Shown here in pieces: positions 1-6,000 of a stretch of DNA of 11,429 nt (position 1 is the first letter of the stretch; each line of letters starts with the position of its first letter). The stretch lies in the NCBI GenBank assembly GCA_040752295.1, contig JBFMFE010000143.1:1-11429 (forward strand), read 5' to 3'. Source of the DNA: JBFMFE01 sp040752295 (GTDB lineage Bacteria; UBP15; UBA6099; JBFMBQ01). The translations under genes were made by a program, and so were the position numbers. The notes below the pieces were generated by a model. It saw only the letters and a program-made list of their open reading frames with translations, was not told the DNA's origin and made no database searches.

Positions 1-126
1 GGAAACAAGGCGGTGTTTGCACTCCAGCCCGCTCACCTTCTCGCGGGCGCTCGCAGACGTGTGCTCCTTCTTCGTCGCACGCTCGCCCGCACTCCAAGGG
101 GCTTCGCGCATACTGTTTTTCGCATG

Positions 127-150
127 ACCTGTCTGCCTACAGGCAGGTCG
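127..150. repeat. Imperfect hairpin (gacctgtctg / caggcaggtc)
   Basis: The arms gacctgtctg and caggcaggtc pair over 10 bp with one G.T-type mismatch around a ccta loop. There is no T-tract, so it is not a clear intrinsic terminator. The form suits a dispersed palindromic repeat; genomic copy number is unknown. Confidence 0.5.
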
Positions 151-250
151 GATTTGCATCGGACATACATAAAATTCATTTGCCTTTAAAGTTTCCTTTG
201 TGGAGCGGGAACCAAAAAGTACGAAAGTTCACCATATGAGCCAAGAAATT

Positions 251-352
251 TTTTGAGACACGGATTTCACTGATTTTCACGGATAATACATTTTTCGGGC
301 GCGCCGCAGGCGCGCTTAAAATCTGTGTAATCCGTGTAATCTGTGTCTGAAA
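251..352. repeat. Roughly 100-bp hairpin element with tandem 9-mers and GC core
   Basis: The left arm (about 256-287) is three cacggat-type words and the right arm (319-348) is three aatcYgtgt 9-mers in a row. The reverse complement of the right arm aligns with the left arm over about 30 bp with several mismatches and one indel. The centre (299-315) is a perfect palindrome, gcgcgcc-gca-ggcgcgc. The element could fold as one long hairpin. It lies just past the stop codon of the ArsR-rhodanese gene and might terminate its transcript, but there is no U-tract. It resembles non-autonomous palindromic repeats, which is inferred from form only. Confidence 0.65.
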
Positions 353-381
353 TCCTTTCACTCCTTATTCTTTGTTTGTTG

Positions 382-1059
382 TTAACCCACGGCGACCGGC
401 AGGTCGTCGGCACGCCAGTCCTGGATTCCGTACTCAAAACGAACCGCTTTAAAACCCTTCGCCCGAAGCTGTTCCACCGCCTTGATCGCCAGGACGCAGT
501 AGGGACCGCGGCAGTAAGCCACGATCTCGCGGTCGAGCGGCAGTTCGGAAAGATGAGCCTCCAGTTCCTTTAAGGGAATGGACACCGCGCCGGGAATGTG
601 CCCGGCGGCGTATTCCTCTTTCGGGCGGACGTCCAGAACCACGACCTCGCCGCTGCGGACGCGGTTCAGGAGTTCGCGGCTGTCCACGGGTTCCATGCCT
701 TCGCGTCCGGCGAGAAAATCGCGTGTGATCTGCCGAACCTCGGCAAGCCGGGACTCCCCCAGAACGCGCAGCGCGCGGTAGAACTCGCAGACCGAACCGT
801 CGGCGAGGCGGTAAACCACGTAAGTTCCCCTTTTTTCGGTCTCCACAAGCCGCGCGGCGCGCAGAGCCTGAAGATGTTTTGAGGTGTTGGCGAGGCTGAT
901 GCCCGCCTCCCGCGCAAGCGCCTCGACCGTTCGCGGACCCTGGCAGATCAAATCCAGAAGCTCGAGCCGTTTCGCGCATGAGAGCGCCTTGCCGATGCGC
1001 TCGAACTGCTCATAGATTGCGTCTTTGTAAGCCCGGTAGGGATTTGCCGCCGTTTTCAT
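382..1059 (-). CDS. ArsR-family repressor fused to a C-terminal rhodanese domain
   Basis: A 225-residue one-component regulator. Residues about 15-110 form an ArsR-type winged helix (recognition helix near SLANTSKHLQAL, wing near EKRGTYVVYRL). Residues about 123-220 form a rhodanese domain with the active loop CRGPYC, catalytic Cys183 and a second Cys188, preceded by the typical LDVRPKEEYAAGHIPGA stretch. Related proteins sense metals, arsenicals or reactive sulfur; here the rhodanese suggests persulfide or sulfur signalling (inference). Other cysteines are Cys28, Cys39 and Cys91, and none forms the classic ArsR CxC metal site. The ATG at 1059 is chosen because a G-rich ribosome site and a strong promoter lie directly upstream; the frame stays open further but upstream residues look non-coding. 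No target operon is visible beside it, so autoregulation is the only regulation the sequence supports. The gene diverges from the toxin-antitoxin pair. Confidence 0.93.
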   Translation of the reverse strand: MKTAANPYRAYKDAIYEQFERIGKALSCAKRLELLDLICQGPRTVEALAREAGISLANTSKHLQALRAARLVETEKRGTYVVYRLADGSVCEFYRALRVLGESRLAEVRQITRDFLAGREGMEPVDSRELLNRVRSGEVVVLDVRPKEEYAAGHIPGAVSIPLKELEAHLSELPLDREIVAYCRGPYCVLAIKAVEQLRAKGFKAVRFEYGIQDWRADDLPVAVG

Positions 1060-1081
1060 CGCCCCCCCAATCATCAACTTT

Positions 1082-1097
1082 TCAACTATATGGTTGA
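1082..1097. promoter_or_regulatory. Candidate ArsR operator palindrome
   Basis: The 16-bp sequence TCAACTATATGGTTGA is palindromic at 14 of 16 positions. It overlaps the -10 box and the expected transcription start of the ArsR-rhodanese gene, the usual site for an autorepressing ArsR protein. Binding is inferred from position and symmetry. Confidence 0.65.
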
Positions 1098-1125
1098 TTA
1101 TAATGTTCGAAATTCCTCCCGTCAA
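1097..1125 (-). promoter_or_regulatory. Sigma70-like promoter of the ArsR-rhodanese gene
   Basis: On the minus strand, TTGACG (1125-1120) is followed after exactly 17 bp by a perfect TATAAT (1102-1097). Transcription should start near 1090, giving a leader of about 30 nt that includes a G-rich ribosome site just before the ATG at 1059. Confidence 0.8.
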
Positions 1126-1168
1126 GGGGGGTACGAAAAAAAATTCCTTTGCCCGCCTTTGAAACTCG

Positions 1169-1196
1169 CTGGCTCCATGCTTCGCCATGGAGCCAG
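1169..1196. repeat. Perfect 11-bp hairpin
   Basis: CTGGCTCCATG pairs perfectly with CATGGAGCCAG around a 6-nt loop (cttcgc). No gene or T-tract is associated. It lies between the divergent ArsR and toxin-antitoxin promoters and looks like a mobile palindromic repeat. Confidence 0.6.
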
Positions 1197-1227
1197 GAAT
1201 TAATACAGGCTTCCGGTCTTTTAGTGG

Positions 1228-1246
1228 GACAGGCTTCCAGCCTGTC
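1228..1246. repeat. Perfect 8-bp hairpin with 3-nt loop
   Basis: GACAGGCT and AGCCTGTC pair perfectly around tcc. A partial copy of the same word (acaggcttccgg) lies just upstream at 1205-1216. The motif resembles palindromic repeats scattered through intergenic DNA of some environmental bacteria (recollection, not checked). Confidence 0.55.
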
Positions 1247-1298
1247 ATTTCGGAAATGTAACGGAACAACGGGAACCGTGTTTTGCGCGGCGGAGGCA

Positions 1299-1327
1299 TT
1301 GCTCTTTCCTGGTTCCTGACGTATACT
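1299..1327 (+). promoter_or_regulatory. Promoter of the toxin-antitoxin operon
   Basis: TTGCTC (1299-1304) lies 17 bp before TATACT (1322-1327). The predicted start near 1334 leaves a short leader before the antitoxin ATG at 1348. The -35 match is only partial; the -10 is good. Confidence 0.5.
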
Positions 1328-1347
1328 ATGCACAGGCGAAACATGAA

Positions 1348-1557
1348 ATGAAACAGACAGAGGCGGAATCGTTCCTTACGGCTTTCCATGGGCTTCCCAA
1401 ATCGCAGCGGAAGGCGGTGATTGCTCATCTTGTAAGAGACAAAGAATTCGGCGCGGACCTCGAGGACATAGTGCTTATCGAGAGAGCGAGACAGGAGAAA
1501 GGGAAAGATATTCCTCTCGACGGGTATGTCCGTTCGAGGATGAAAGATGGGCGATAA
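1348..1557 (+). CDS. Putative antitoxin of a RelE/ParE-type module
   Basis: A 69-residue, charged and probably mostly helical protein encoded directly ahead of a RelE/ParE-type toxin, with an 11-bp overlap. That order, size and coupling are typical of a Type II antitoxin that binds its toxin and represses the operon. The C-terminal part (ERARQEKGKDIPLDGYV) has the pattern of toxin-binding tails in addiction-module proteins. I cannot assign a named antitoxin family, and no ribbon-helix-helix or HTH motif is obvious. Start choice: this ATG follows a good -10 box by about 20 nt, with a weak aggcg upstream. Function rests mainly on the partner. Confidence 0.75.
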   Translation: MKQTEAESFLTAFHGLPKSQRKAVIAHLVRDKEFGADLEDIVLIERARQEKGKDIPLDGYVRSRMKDGR

Positions 1558-1810
1558 CTATAAAATCGTTCTGCGGCCGGCAGCAAGGAGAGATTTCGAC
1601 GCCCTCGACAGGCAAACGTTCCGCAGGATTATATCGAAGATAAATGTTTTGAAGAGCGACGCGCGTCCGCCGGGATCGAAAAAACTCGTCGGACGCGATA
1701 ACGAGCATAGATTGAGAATAGGCAGCTATAGGGTTTTGTACGAGATAGACGATAAAGAAAAAATTATCAGGATATTCCGAGTGTTGCACAGGCGGGAAGC
1801 CTATCGTTGA
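1547..1810 (+). CDS. RelE/ParE-family toxin
   Basis: An 87-residue protein with the compact RelE/ParE fold pattern: an N-terminal strand (YKIVLRPAARRDFDAL), two helices, then the conserved core with KKLVG, RLRIGSYRVLYEI and a C-terminal IIRIFRVLHRREAYR. Basic and aromatic residues near the end match the family's mRNA-cleaving site, although RelE (ribosome-dependent RNase) and ParE (gyrase poison) cannot be separated by eye. A GAGGA ribosome site at 1536-1540, inside the antitoxin gene, lies 6 nt before the ATG, so translation is coupled. Length is normal and the frame is intact, so the toxin is probably functional when free of antitoxin. Confidence 0.9.
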   Translation: MGDNYKIVLRPAARRDFDALDRQTFRRIISKINVLKSDARPPGSKKLVGRDNEHRLRIGSYRVLYEIDDKEKIIRIFRVLHRREAYR

Positions 1811-2204
1811 CTCTCGCCTGATAAATTCGAAAGTGAAAGTCGGTTTCAGCATTGAATATGAATAAAGCTCATTTGCATTGCCAATTTCTTCGCATGTTGC
1901 TTCGGCGGGTCATTCAGGCGGAGTCAAATACTGCGAATGATGGAGGGCGGAGCTTGAAAATTGAATATTGGCAGGTTGTCACTTAAGAAAATTTCCCTTT
2001 GTTGAGTCTGAATTTCCTGCGCCGGGATGGAAAAGAGAACCGCCGCGCCGCCGCGCCTCGCGCCGTTGAAAAAACGCGCCGGTTGTTGTAGGATATTATG
2101 GGGTAAGGCAAAATACTTCTCATTCACGCAAAGGCGCAATGGGCGCGGTGAAGGATGAAGATGGAAGTATTTCGTGCTCCGAGCGGTAAACGCGGGGGAG
2201 AACG
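1811..2204. other. 394-bp intergenic region before the Rrf2-type gene
   Basis: No convincing gene lies here. It holds an AT-richer part (about 1830-2020), then a GC run of cgccg words (2041-2065), and a -10-like TATTAT at 2094-2099 with no well-spaced -35. A short minus-strand frame (1924-2139) is open but has no family signature or ribosome site. A leader or Rrf2 operator could lie here, but none is clear. Confidence 0.5.
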
Positions 2205-2687
2205 ATGAGGCTCAGCAACAGGAGCGCGTACGGTGTGCGCGCCGCCCTGGACCTGGCGATGAACTCGTGCCTGAACCCGGTTACGATAAAGGATTTATCC
2301 GACAGGCAGGAGGTTTCGATAGATTATCTTGAGCAGATCATGTACCGCCTCGGCAAGGCGGACCTCGTGCGGAGCGTCCGCGGACCGGGCGGCGGATACG
2401 TTCTGGCGAAAAACCCCGCGGATATAACGGTCGGTCAGATTGTGCGCGCCCTGGAGGAAGACGGGCTGATCGTTTCCGTGAAATGTTTTAACCCGAGGGA
2501 ACGCGGAGACGGATGCGATAACGCGCGGAGTTCGGTGTGCGTGACGCGGAAATTATGGGAGCGTATCACGGCGGGGATTGACGGGCTGTTCGACGCCGTT
2601 TCCCTCAAAGACCTCTGCTACGAACTGCGGGACCTCATGGTGATGCAGGGCGCCGGGCGCGAGGGCGCGGCGGGGGATAATTCCTGA
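2205..2687 (+). CDS. Rrf2/IscR-family transcriptional regulator
   Basis: A 160-residue regulator. Residues 1-85 form the Rrf2 winged helix, with the start MRLSNRSAYGVRAALDLA, the recognition-helix segment VSIDYLEQIMYRLGKADLVRS and the wing motif RGPGGGYVLAK. A cysteine trio follows, Cys94, Cys104 and Cys112, ending in CVTRKLW, which matches the Fe-S ligand region of IscR-type members. Spacing is C-x9-C-x7-C rather than IscR's C-x5-C-x5-C, and the histidine three residues after the last IscR cysteine is Arg115 here. A cluster of [2Fe-2S] type with altered ligation is plausible but inferred. The ATG follows a GGGGGAG ribosome site (2194-2200) by four bases. No isc, suf or respiratory genes adjoin it, so targets are unknown; it converges on the kinase gene. 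Confidence 0.93.
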   Translation: MRLSNRSAYGVRAALDLAMNSCLNPVTIKDLSDRQEVSIDYLEQIMYRLGKADLVRSVRGPGGGYVLAKNPADITVGQIVRALEEDGLIVSVKCFNPRERGDGCDNARSSVCVTRKLWERITAGIDGLFDAVSLKDLCYELRDLMVMQGAGREGAAGDNS

Positions 2688-2727
2688 TTACCGGCGCGGC
2701 GGGATTGTTTCAACCGTAAAAAAGGCG

Positions 2728-3762
2728 TCACTTCCCGGAACCGACGTATTTCGTCAGCGTGCGTTTCAGACCGTCGAGTTCCAGCGCGTCCATCGCGCTG
2801 AACGCGTGCGAGAGGGCGGCGGGGAGATGCCTGACGTAACGGTTCAGCTTTTTCACGCAGTCGAGATAGGCGAAGGACCCTGCGGCTTTGAGACTGCGCT
2901 GGACTTTCACGAGAAGGAACACGCGCTCGAAGCGCGCGCGCTCGACCTTCAGCCCGGCGGACCGCTCCACGCTTCCAATGTACCGCTCCTTGAGCCTCGA
3001 CGCCGTCGCCGCCGGCAGTGAGACGTACGAGTCGCACAGGAGCGAGACGAGGTCGTACTGGAGAGGACCCATCCGCGCGTCCTGAAAGTCGAGCACGCCG
3101 ATGCGCCCGTCGTCCCTGACCATGAGGTTCCTGCCGTGGTAATCGCGGTGGGCGAGATAGCGCGGTTCGGAGGCGAGCTCGGAGACTATTTTCCCGAATT
3201 CCTCCCGTATGAACCTCCCGTCCCCGGACGCGATGGTCTCTTTCATGTAGGTTCCGACGACGTTTTCGAGGAAGAACTCCAGTTCCCACGTCAGTTTTTC
3301 CTCGTCGAAAGCGAGCTGGAAGGGAATGAGAGACGAATCCTTGTCCGCGAGCGTTTTGAACTGTATTTTCAGCAGTATCTCCAGCGCTTCCGAGTAGAGC
3401 CGCTCGCATTCGGGCGAATCTTCCCTGCCGGCGACCGCGCCTTCGAGCGTGACGTCTCCGAAATCCTCCAGAAGGAAAAACCTTCCGTCCGGGCTGTTCG
3501 TGATGAGCGCCGGCACCGGAACGCCCGCCGATTCGAGAATCCGCCGCGTCTGAACGAAAGCGCGCGCGCCCGCCGAGCCGGGTTCGCGGACGTGCATGAG
3601 CACGGCGGTCCGCGCGCCGCGGGGACTGCTCCCCTCGAAACGCACGCGGCAGTAGTCGCGGTCGGACGCGTCGCCCTTCAGCGGTTCGAGGGCGAAACCC
3701 CCGGCGGGAAAAGCACCCACGAGGAAATCCATCGCCGACGGCGGAAGTCCGGCGCGGCTCAC
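2728..3762 (-). CDS. amgK: AmgK-like sugar kinase (aminoglycoside phosphotransferase fold)
   Basis: A 344-residue small-molecule kinase like AmgK, which phosphorylates MurNAc or GlcNAc at C1 in cell-wall sugar salvage. It has an N-lobe GDAS motif (30-33), the catalytic loop HRDYHGRN (205-212, base Asp207, Asn212) and the Mg-binding DFQDAR (Asp225), followed by GPLQYDLVSLLCD, typical of this subfamily. The chosen GTG at 3762 overlaps the upstream stop as GTGA, indicating translational coupling; an ATG at 3732 (334 residues) is the alternative, and neither has a strong ribosome site. The usual partner, the uridylyltransferase MurU, is not in the window. Substrate is therefore uncertain; a related hexose or amino sugar is possible. 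Confidence 0.85.
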   Translation of the reverse strand: MSRAGLPPSAMDFLVGAFPAGGFALEPLKGDASDRDYCRVRFEGSSPRGARTAVLMHVREPGSAGARAFVQTRRILESAGVPVPALITNSPDGRFFLLEDFGDVTLEGAVAGREDSPECERLYSEALEILLKIQFKTLADKDSSLIPFQLAFDEEKLTWELEFFLENVVGTYMKETIASGDGRFIREEFGKIVSELASEPRYLAHRDYHGRNLMVRDDGRIGVLDFQDARMGPLQYDLVSLLCDSYVSLPAATASRLKERYIGSVERSAGLKVERARFERVFLLVKVQRSLKAAGSFAYLDCVKKLNRYVRHLPAALSHAFSAMDALELDGLKRTLTKYVGSGK

Positions 3763-4598
3763 GCCGTCAGCGGCTCTATCAGTTTTTCCCAGGATTCCCT
3801 CACCTTCCCGAGCGTTTCGTCCGGATCGCCCGCGTTGCGTATCTCGACGGTGAAATCGCCGTCGTACCCCGCGTCCCCGAGCGCGCGGCACACTTCCCTC
3901 CAGTCTATCTTCCCCTCGCCGGGGATCAGGTGTTCGTCGTTCACGCCGTTGTTGTCGGACGCGTGGAGGCAGAGGAGCCGCGCGCCGCAGTTTCTCACGG
4001 CGGACGCGGGTTCCTCGTTCAGGTTGGCGTGCCCGGTGTCGAGGGCGATGCCCATGCCGTGGAAATCGTACCTGTCGAGAATGCCCGCCATTGAGCCTGC
4101 GGTGGAGAAGATGCTGACGACGTTCTCGAAGGCGAGCCTTATTCCGGCGCCCGCGGTGAATTCCTGGAGGCTTACGAGCGACGACAGGAGCGCCTCATGC
4201 GTTCTCTGCCTGTTCGGATCGAATGCCGTCCCGAAATGGACGACGAGTATGCGGCTGCGGACGAGTTCCATCAGTTCCGCGGCGCGCATGACGACCTCGA
4301 GGGCTTTGCGCCGCTTCTTTTCGTTCACGCTCGAGATGGAGATGAACCTGCCTTTCGTCAGGTCCCGGGGCGATTCATAAAACGGCGCGTGCACGGAGTT
4401 CACCCTGACGCCCTCGCCGTCGAAAAGCGCGCCGGCGCGCTTCCAGGAGTCGGGGTCGCGGTAGTCGGCATGGGGCGGCATTCCCCACAGTTCCACCGAT
4501 TCGATCCGGCGCCGCCCGACGAGTTCCGCGTGTTCCTTCTCGAGCTTTTCGTCTATGAAGAAGTACGTGGAGAGACCGAGTTTCATGTCAACGGTCAT
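3759..4598 (-). CDS. Xylose-isomerase-like TIM-barrel sugar isomerase/epimerase
   Basis: A 279-residue protein of the sugar phosphate isomerase/epimerase (AP endonuclease family 2) superfamily. Metal-ligand positions of this fold are visible in order: His70 (SVHAPF), His121 (VVHFG), Glu158 (AFEN), Asp187-x-x-His190 (ALDTGH), His212 (CLHASDN), His223 within DEHLIPGEGKIDW, and Glu252 (VEI). It is probably a soluble, divalent-metal enzyme acting on a sugar or cyclitol; members range from isomerases to endonuclease IV, and this one lacks other DNA-repair features. A second ATG at 4586 (MKLGLS) is an equally good start, since neither has a clear ribosome site. It is first in an operon with the AmgK-like kinase, so the two may act on the same sugar (inference). 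Confidence 0.85.
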   Translation of the reverse strand: MTVDMKLGLSTYFFIDEKLEKEHAELVGRRRIESVELWGMPPHADYRDPDSWKRAGALFDGEGVRVNSVHAPFYESPRDLTKGRFISISSVNEKKRRKALEVVMRAAELMELVRSRILVVHFGTAFDPNRQRTHEALLSSLVSLQEFTAGAGIRLAFENVVSIFSTAGSMAGILDRYDFHGMGIALDTGHANLNEEPASAVRNCGARLLCLHASDNNGVNDEHLIPGEGKIDWREVCRALGDAGYDGDFTVEIRNAGDPDETLGKVRESWEKLIEPLTA

Positions 4599-4616
4599 GT
4601 GTCGCGCTGAAAAACG

Positions 4617-4716
4617 AATATCGAATAACGAACAGGGAATGTCGAATGATGAAGTTTTTCCTGCATTTTCCCTCGATATTCCGCGGTTTCCTGTTCGATT
4701 TTCGACATTCGATTTA
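4617..4716. repeat. TCGAAT-word repeat with two inverted word pairs
   Basis: CGAACAGG (4629-4636) recurs inverted as CCTGTTCG (4690-4697), and GAATGTCGAA (4637-4646) recurs inverted as TTCGACATTC (4701-4710). The inverted words keep the same order on the strand, so they cannot form one nested stem but can form alternative hairpins. tcgaat or attcga words recur throughout. It lies in the 5' leader of the TIM-barrel gene if the upstream promoter is used. Confidence 0.6.
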
Positions 4717-4764
4717 TCACGCCCTGCTGTTCTGTTCGGCGGGGTACGGCGCCCCAGCCCTGCA

Positions 4765-4791
4765 ATTATATAACAGCCTCGAATACGTCAC
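4765..4791 (-). promoter_or_regulatory. Candidate promoter of the TIM-barrel/kinase operon
   Basis: A perfect TATAAT (4770-4765) lies 15 bp after GTGACG (4791-4786) on the minus strand. The spacer is short, so this is tentative. The leader to the TIM-barrel ATG would be about 160 nt. Confidence 0.4.
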
Positions 4792-4859
4792 TTTATGGTT
4801 GACGAGACACCGGTTTCGCGTCCGGCGCCGCCGGTTGAGCCTGCGTTTAGCCCCCGCGG

Positions 4860-5786
4860 TCACGCGCGGAGCTTCGTCCGGAAGAACTCGACCGTTTTCG
4901 CGATGCCCTCATCGAGGGGCACGACCGGCGCCCAGCCGAGTTCCCTCCGTGCGCGGGAGACGTCGAGGACGCTGCGCCGCAGGTCGCCGTGCCGCGGGGG
5001 ACCGTGCTTCGCGGCGCCCGTGAAGCCGGCGGCTTCCGCGATCAGCCGGAACACTTCGTTCACGTCGGTCGCCGTCTGCGTGCCGATGTTGTAGATGCGG
5101 TTGTCGCCGCGTTCGAGGCACAGGCGGTTGCTGTGCGCGACGTCGGATACATAGACGTAATCCCGGAAATACTTCCCGTCGCCGTTGATTGTGGGCGTTT
5201 CGCCGCGGAGCGTCTTCATGGCGAAGATCGCCACGACGCCCGCCTCGCCGTGCGGGTCCTGACGGGGTCCGTAGACGTTTCCGTAACGCAGCACGGTGTA
5301 AGCGATTCCGTACTCCACCCTGTAGAATTCGAGATAGTACTCGAAACACATCTTGCCGATGCCGTAGGGGGATTGCGGGTTGAACGGGACGTCCTCCGCC
5401 GCGGGTGCGCCGGGGACTTCGCCGTAGACCGTGCCGCCGGACGAAGAGAACACCACCTTGCGCGCGCCGGACCTGCGGGCGTGCTCCATCAGCAGCAGCG
5501 AGCCGACGACGTTCACCCGCGCGTCCCCCGCCGGGTCGCGCACCGATTGAGCCACGCTGATCTGCGCGGCGGCGTGAACGACGCACTCGGGACGCTCCCT
5601 CTCGAAAACCTCACCTGTCCTCGCGTCCAGTATGTCGAGTCTGTAGAACTTCGCCCCGGGGTTGAGGTTCTCCTCCCGCCCCGTCGAAAGGTCGTCAACG
5701 ACCGACACCTCGTGCCCCTGCTTCAGGAGGAGGTCCACGACGTGCGACCCGATGAACCCCGCGCCGCCCGTCACGAGCACTCTCAT
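4860..5786 (-). CDS. galE: NAD-dependent nucleotide-sugar epimerase, GalE type
   Basis: A 308-residue extended short-chain dehydrogenase/reductase. The NAD-binding TGGAGFIG (6-13) opens the Rossmann fold, Asp31-Asp32 sits at the cofactor-ribose position, and the catalytic elements are the FSSSGGTVYG strand and Tyr141-x3-Lys145 (SPYGIGK). The C-terminal half (RYGNVYGPRQDP, FRDYVYVSDVA, YNIGT) is typical of UDP-glucose 4-epimerases. The likely reaction is UDP-glucose/UDP-galactose interconversion or the N-acetyl equivalents, feeding envelope polysaccharides. Closely related 4-epimerases or decarboxylases cannot be excluded. Its ATG overlaps the stop of the preceding 40-residue gene (ATGA), and a purine-rich run just upstream provides the ribosome site. 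Confidence 0.9.
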   Translation of the reverse strand: MRVLVTGGAGFIGSHVVDLLLKQGHEVSVVDDLSTGREENLNPGAKFYRLDILDARTGEVFERERPECVVHAAAQISVAQSVRDPAGDARVNVVGSLLLMEHARRSGARKVVFSSSGGTVYGEVPGAPAAEDVPFNPQSPYGIGKMCFEYYLEFYRVEYGIAYTVLRYGNVYGPRQDPHGEAGVVAIFAMKTLRGETPTINGDGKYFRDYVYVSDVAHSNRLCLERGDNRIYNIGTQTATDVNEVFRLIAEAAGFTGAAKHGPPRHGDLRRSVLDVSRARRELGWAPVVPLDEGIAKTVEFFRTKLRA

Positions 5787-5905
5787 TTTTCCCCGCCCCC
5801 GTCCTCTTTGTCTCCGCCGCCCCCGTCCTTTTCGCGGGGTTCATCCTCAAACTCGTAATAGATGAGGTACCTTCCGTCTTCCTTTACGATCTTCTTTTTT
5901 TTCAT
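5783..5905 (-). CDS. Small acidic conserved-looking protein coupled to galE
   Basis: A 40-residue protein starting MKKKKIVKEDGRYLIYYEFE and ending in a Gly/Asp/Glu/Lys-rich tail. The first half reads like a compact beta-hairpin and resembles short uncharacterised bacterial proteins with an EDGRYLIYY core (recollection, not checked). I assign no function. The ATG at 5905 is preceded by GGTGAG nine bases upstream. A longer frame begins at an ATG at 5977, but that codon lies inside the -10 box of the promoter, so the short form is preferred. The stop overlaps the galE ATG as ATGA. The tail is encoded by an imperfect 24-bp tandem repeat (GGACGGGGGCGG twice), the second copy supplying G-rich sequence just ahead of galE, so one role may be translational coupling. 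Confidence 0.7.
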   Translation of the reverse strand: MKKKKIVKEDGRYLIYYEFEDEPREKDGGGGDKEDGGGEK

Positions 5906-5972
5906 TACGCCGCGCTCACCGGCGCGCGTCCCGGCCCCGCCGCCTCGTTTTCGCCTTTTTTCAATGGGATTT

Positions 5973-6000
5973 ATCATAGGTGAACTTTCGCGCTTCTCAA
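5973..6000 (-). promoter_or_regulatory. Promoter of the small-protein/galE operon
   Basis: TTGAGA (6000-5995) and TATGAT (5978-5973) are separated by 16 bp, each with one mismatch to consensus. The predicted start near 5966 gives a 60-nt leader to the ATG at 5905. Confidence 0.6.

Larger units (their letters stand above)
1..381. other. Intergenic region with hairpin elements, no convincing gene
   Basis: This stretch lies downstream of the ArsR-rhodanese gene and runs to the window edge. It contains an imperfect hairpin at about 127-150 and a long hairpin element at 251-352, both listed separately. Positions 1-110 are GC-rich and repetitive in words such as gctcgc and cgcactcc. Short frames on the minus strand stay open to the edge there, but they have no ribosome site and the composition looks like a dispersed repeat rather than a gene. 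I see no RNA gene. Confidence 0.6.
4599..4859. other. Intergenic region with promoter and TCGAAT-word repeat
   Basis: This region separates galE from the TIM-barrel gene, both on the minus strand. It holds a candidate promoter (4765-4791) and a repetitive TCGAAT-rich segment (about 4617-4716), both listed separately. No gene is supported. Confidence 0.6.

Noticed and set aside
1..124. Short minus-strand frames open to the left window edge
   Set aside because: Repetitive GC-rich words, no ribosome site and more than one frame open; looks like repeat DNA rather than a gene.
299..315. GC palindrome as an intrinsic terminator for the ArsR-rhodanese gene
   Set aside because: In the transcribed direction the stem is followed by an A-rich run, not the U-tract an intrinsic terminator needs.
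1321..1326. GTATAC, a GTMKAC site, overlapping the toxin-antitoxin -10 box, as a link to the restriction system
   Set aside because: The enzyme's specificity is inferred only and such 6-bp sites occur by chance; no evidence of regulation by methylation.
1060..1428. N-terminal extension of the ArsR-rhodanese protein up to a GTG at 1428
   Set aside because: The extension crosses the gene's own promoter, two hairpins and the toxin-antitoxin promoter, and adds no domain.
3136..4380. Long open frame (414 codons) on the plus strand opposite the kinase and TIM-barrel genes
   Set aside because: It is antisense to two clear enzyme genes in high-GC DNA, shows no family signature and has composition expected of a shadow frame.
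4989..5858. 289-codon plus-strand frame opposite galE
   Set aside because: Antisense to an unmistakable epimerase; Arg/Val/Asp-rich sequence typical of a shadow of GC-rich codons.
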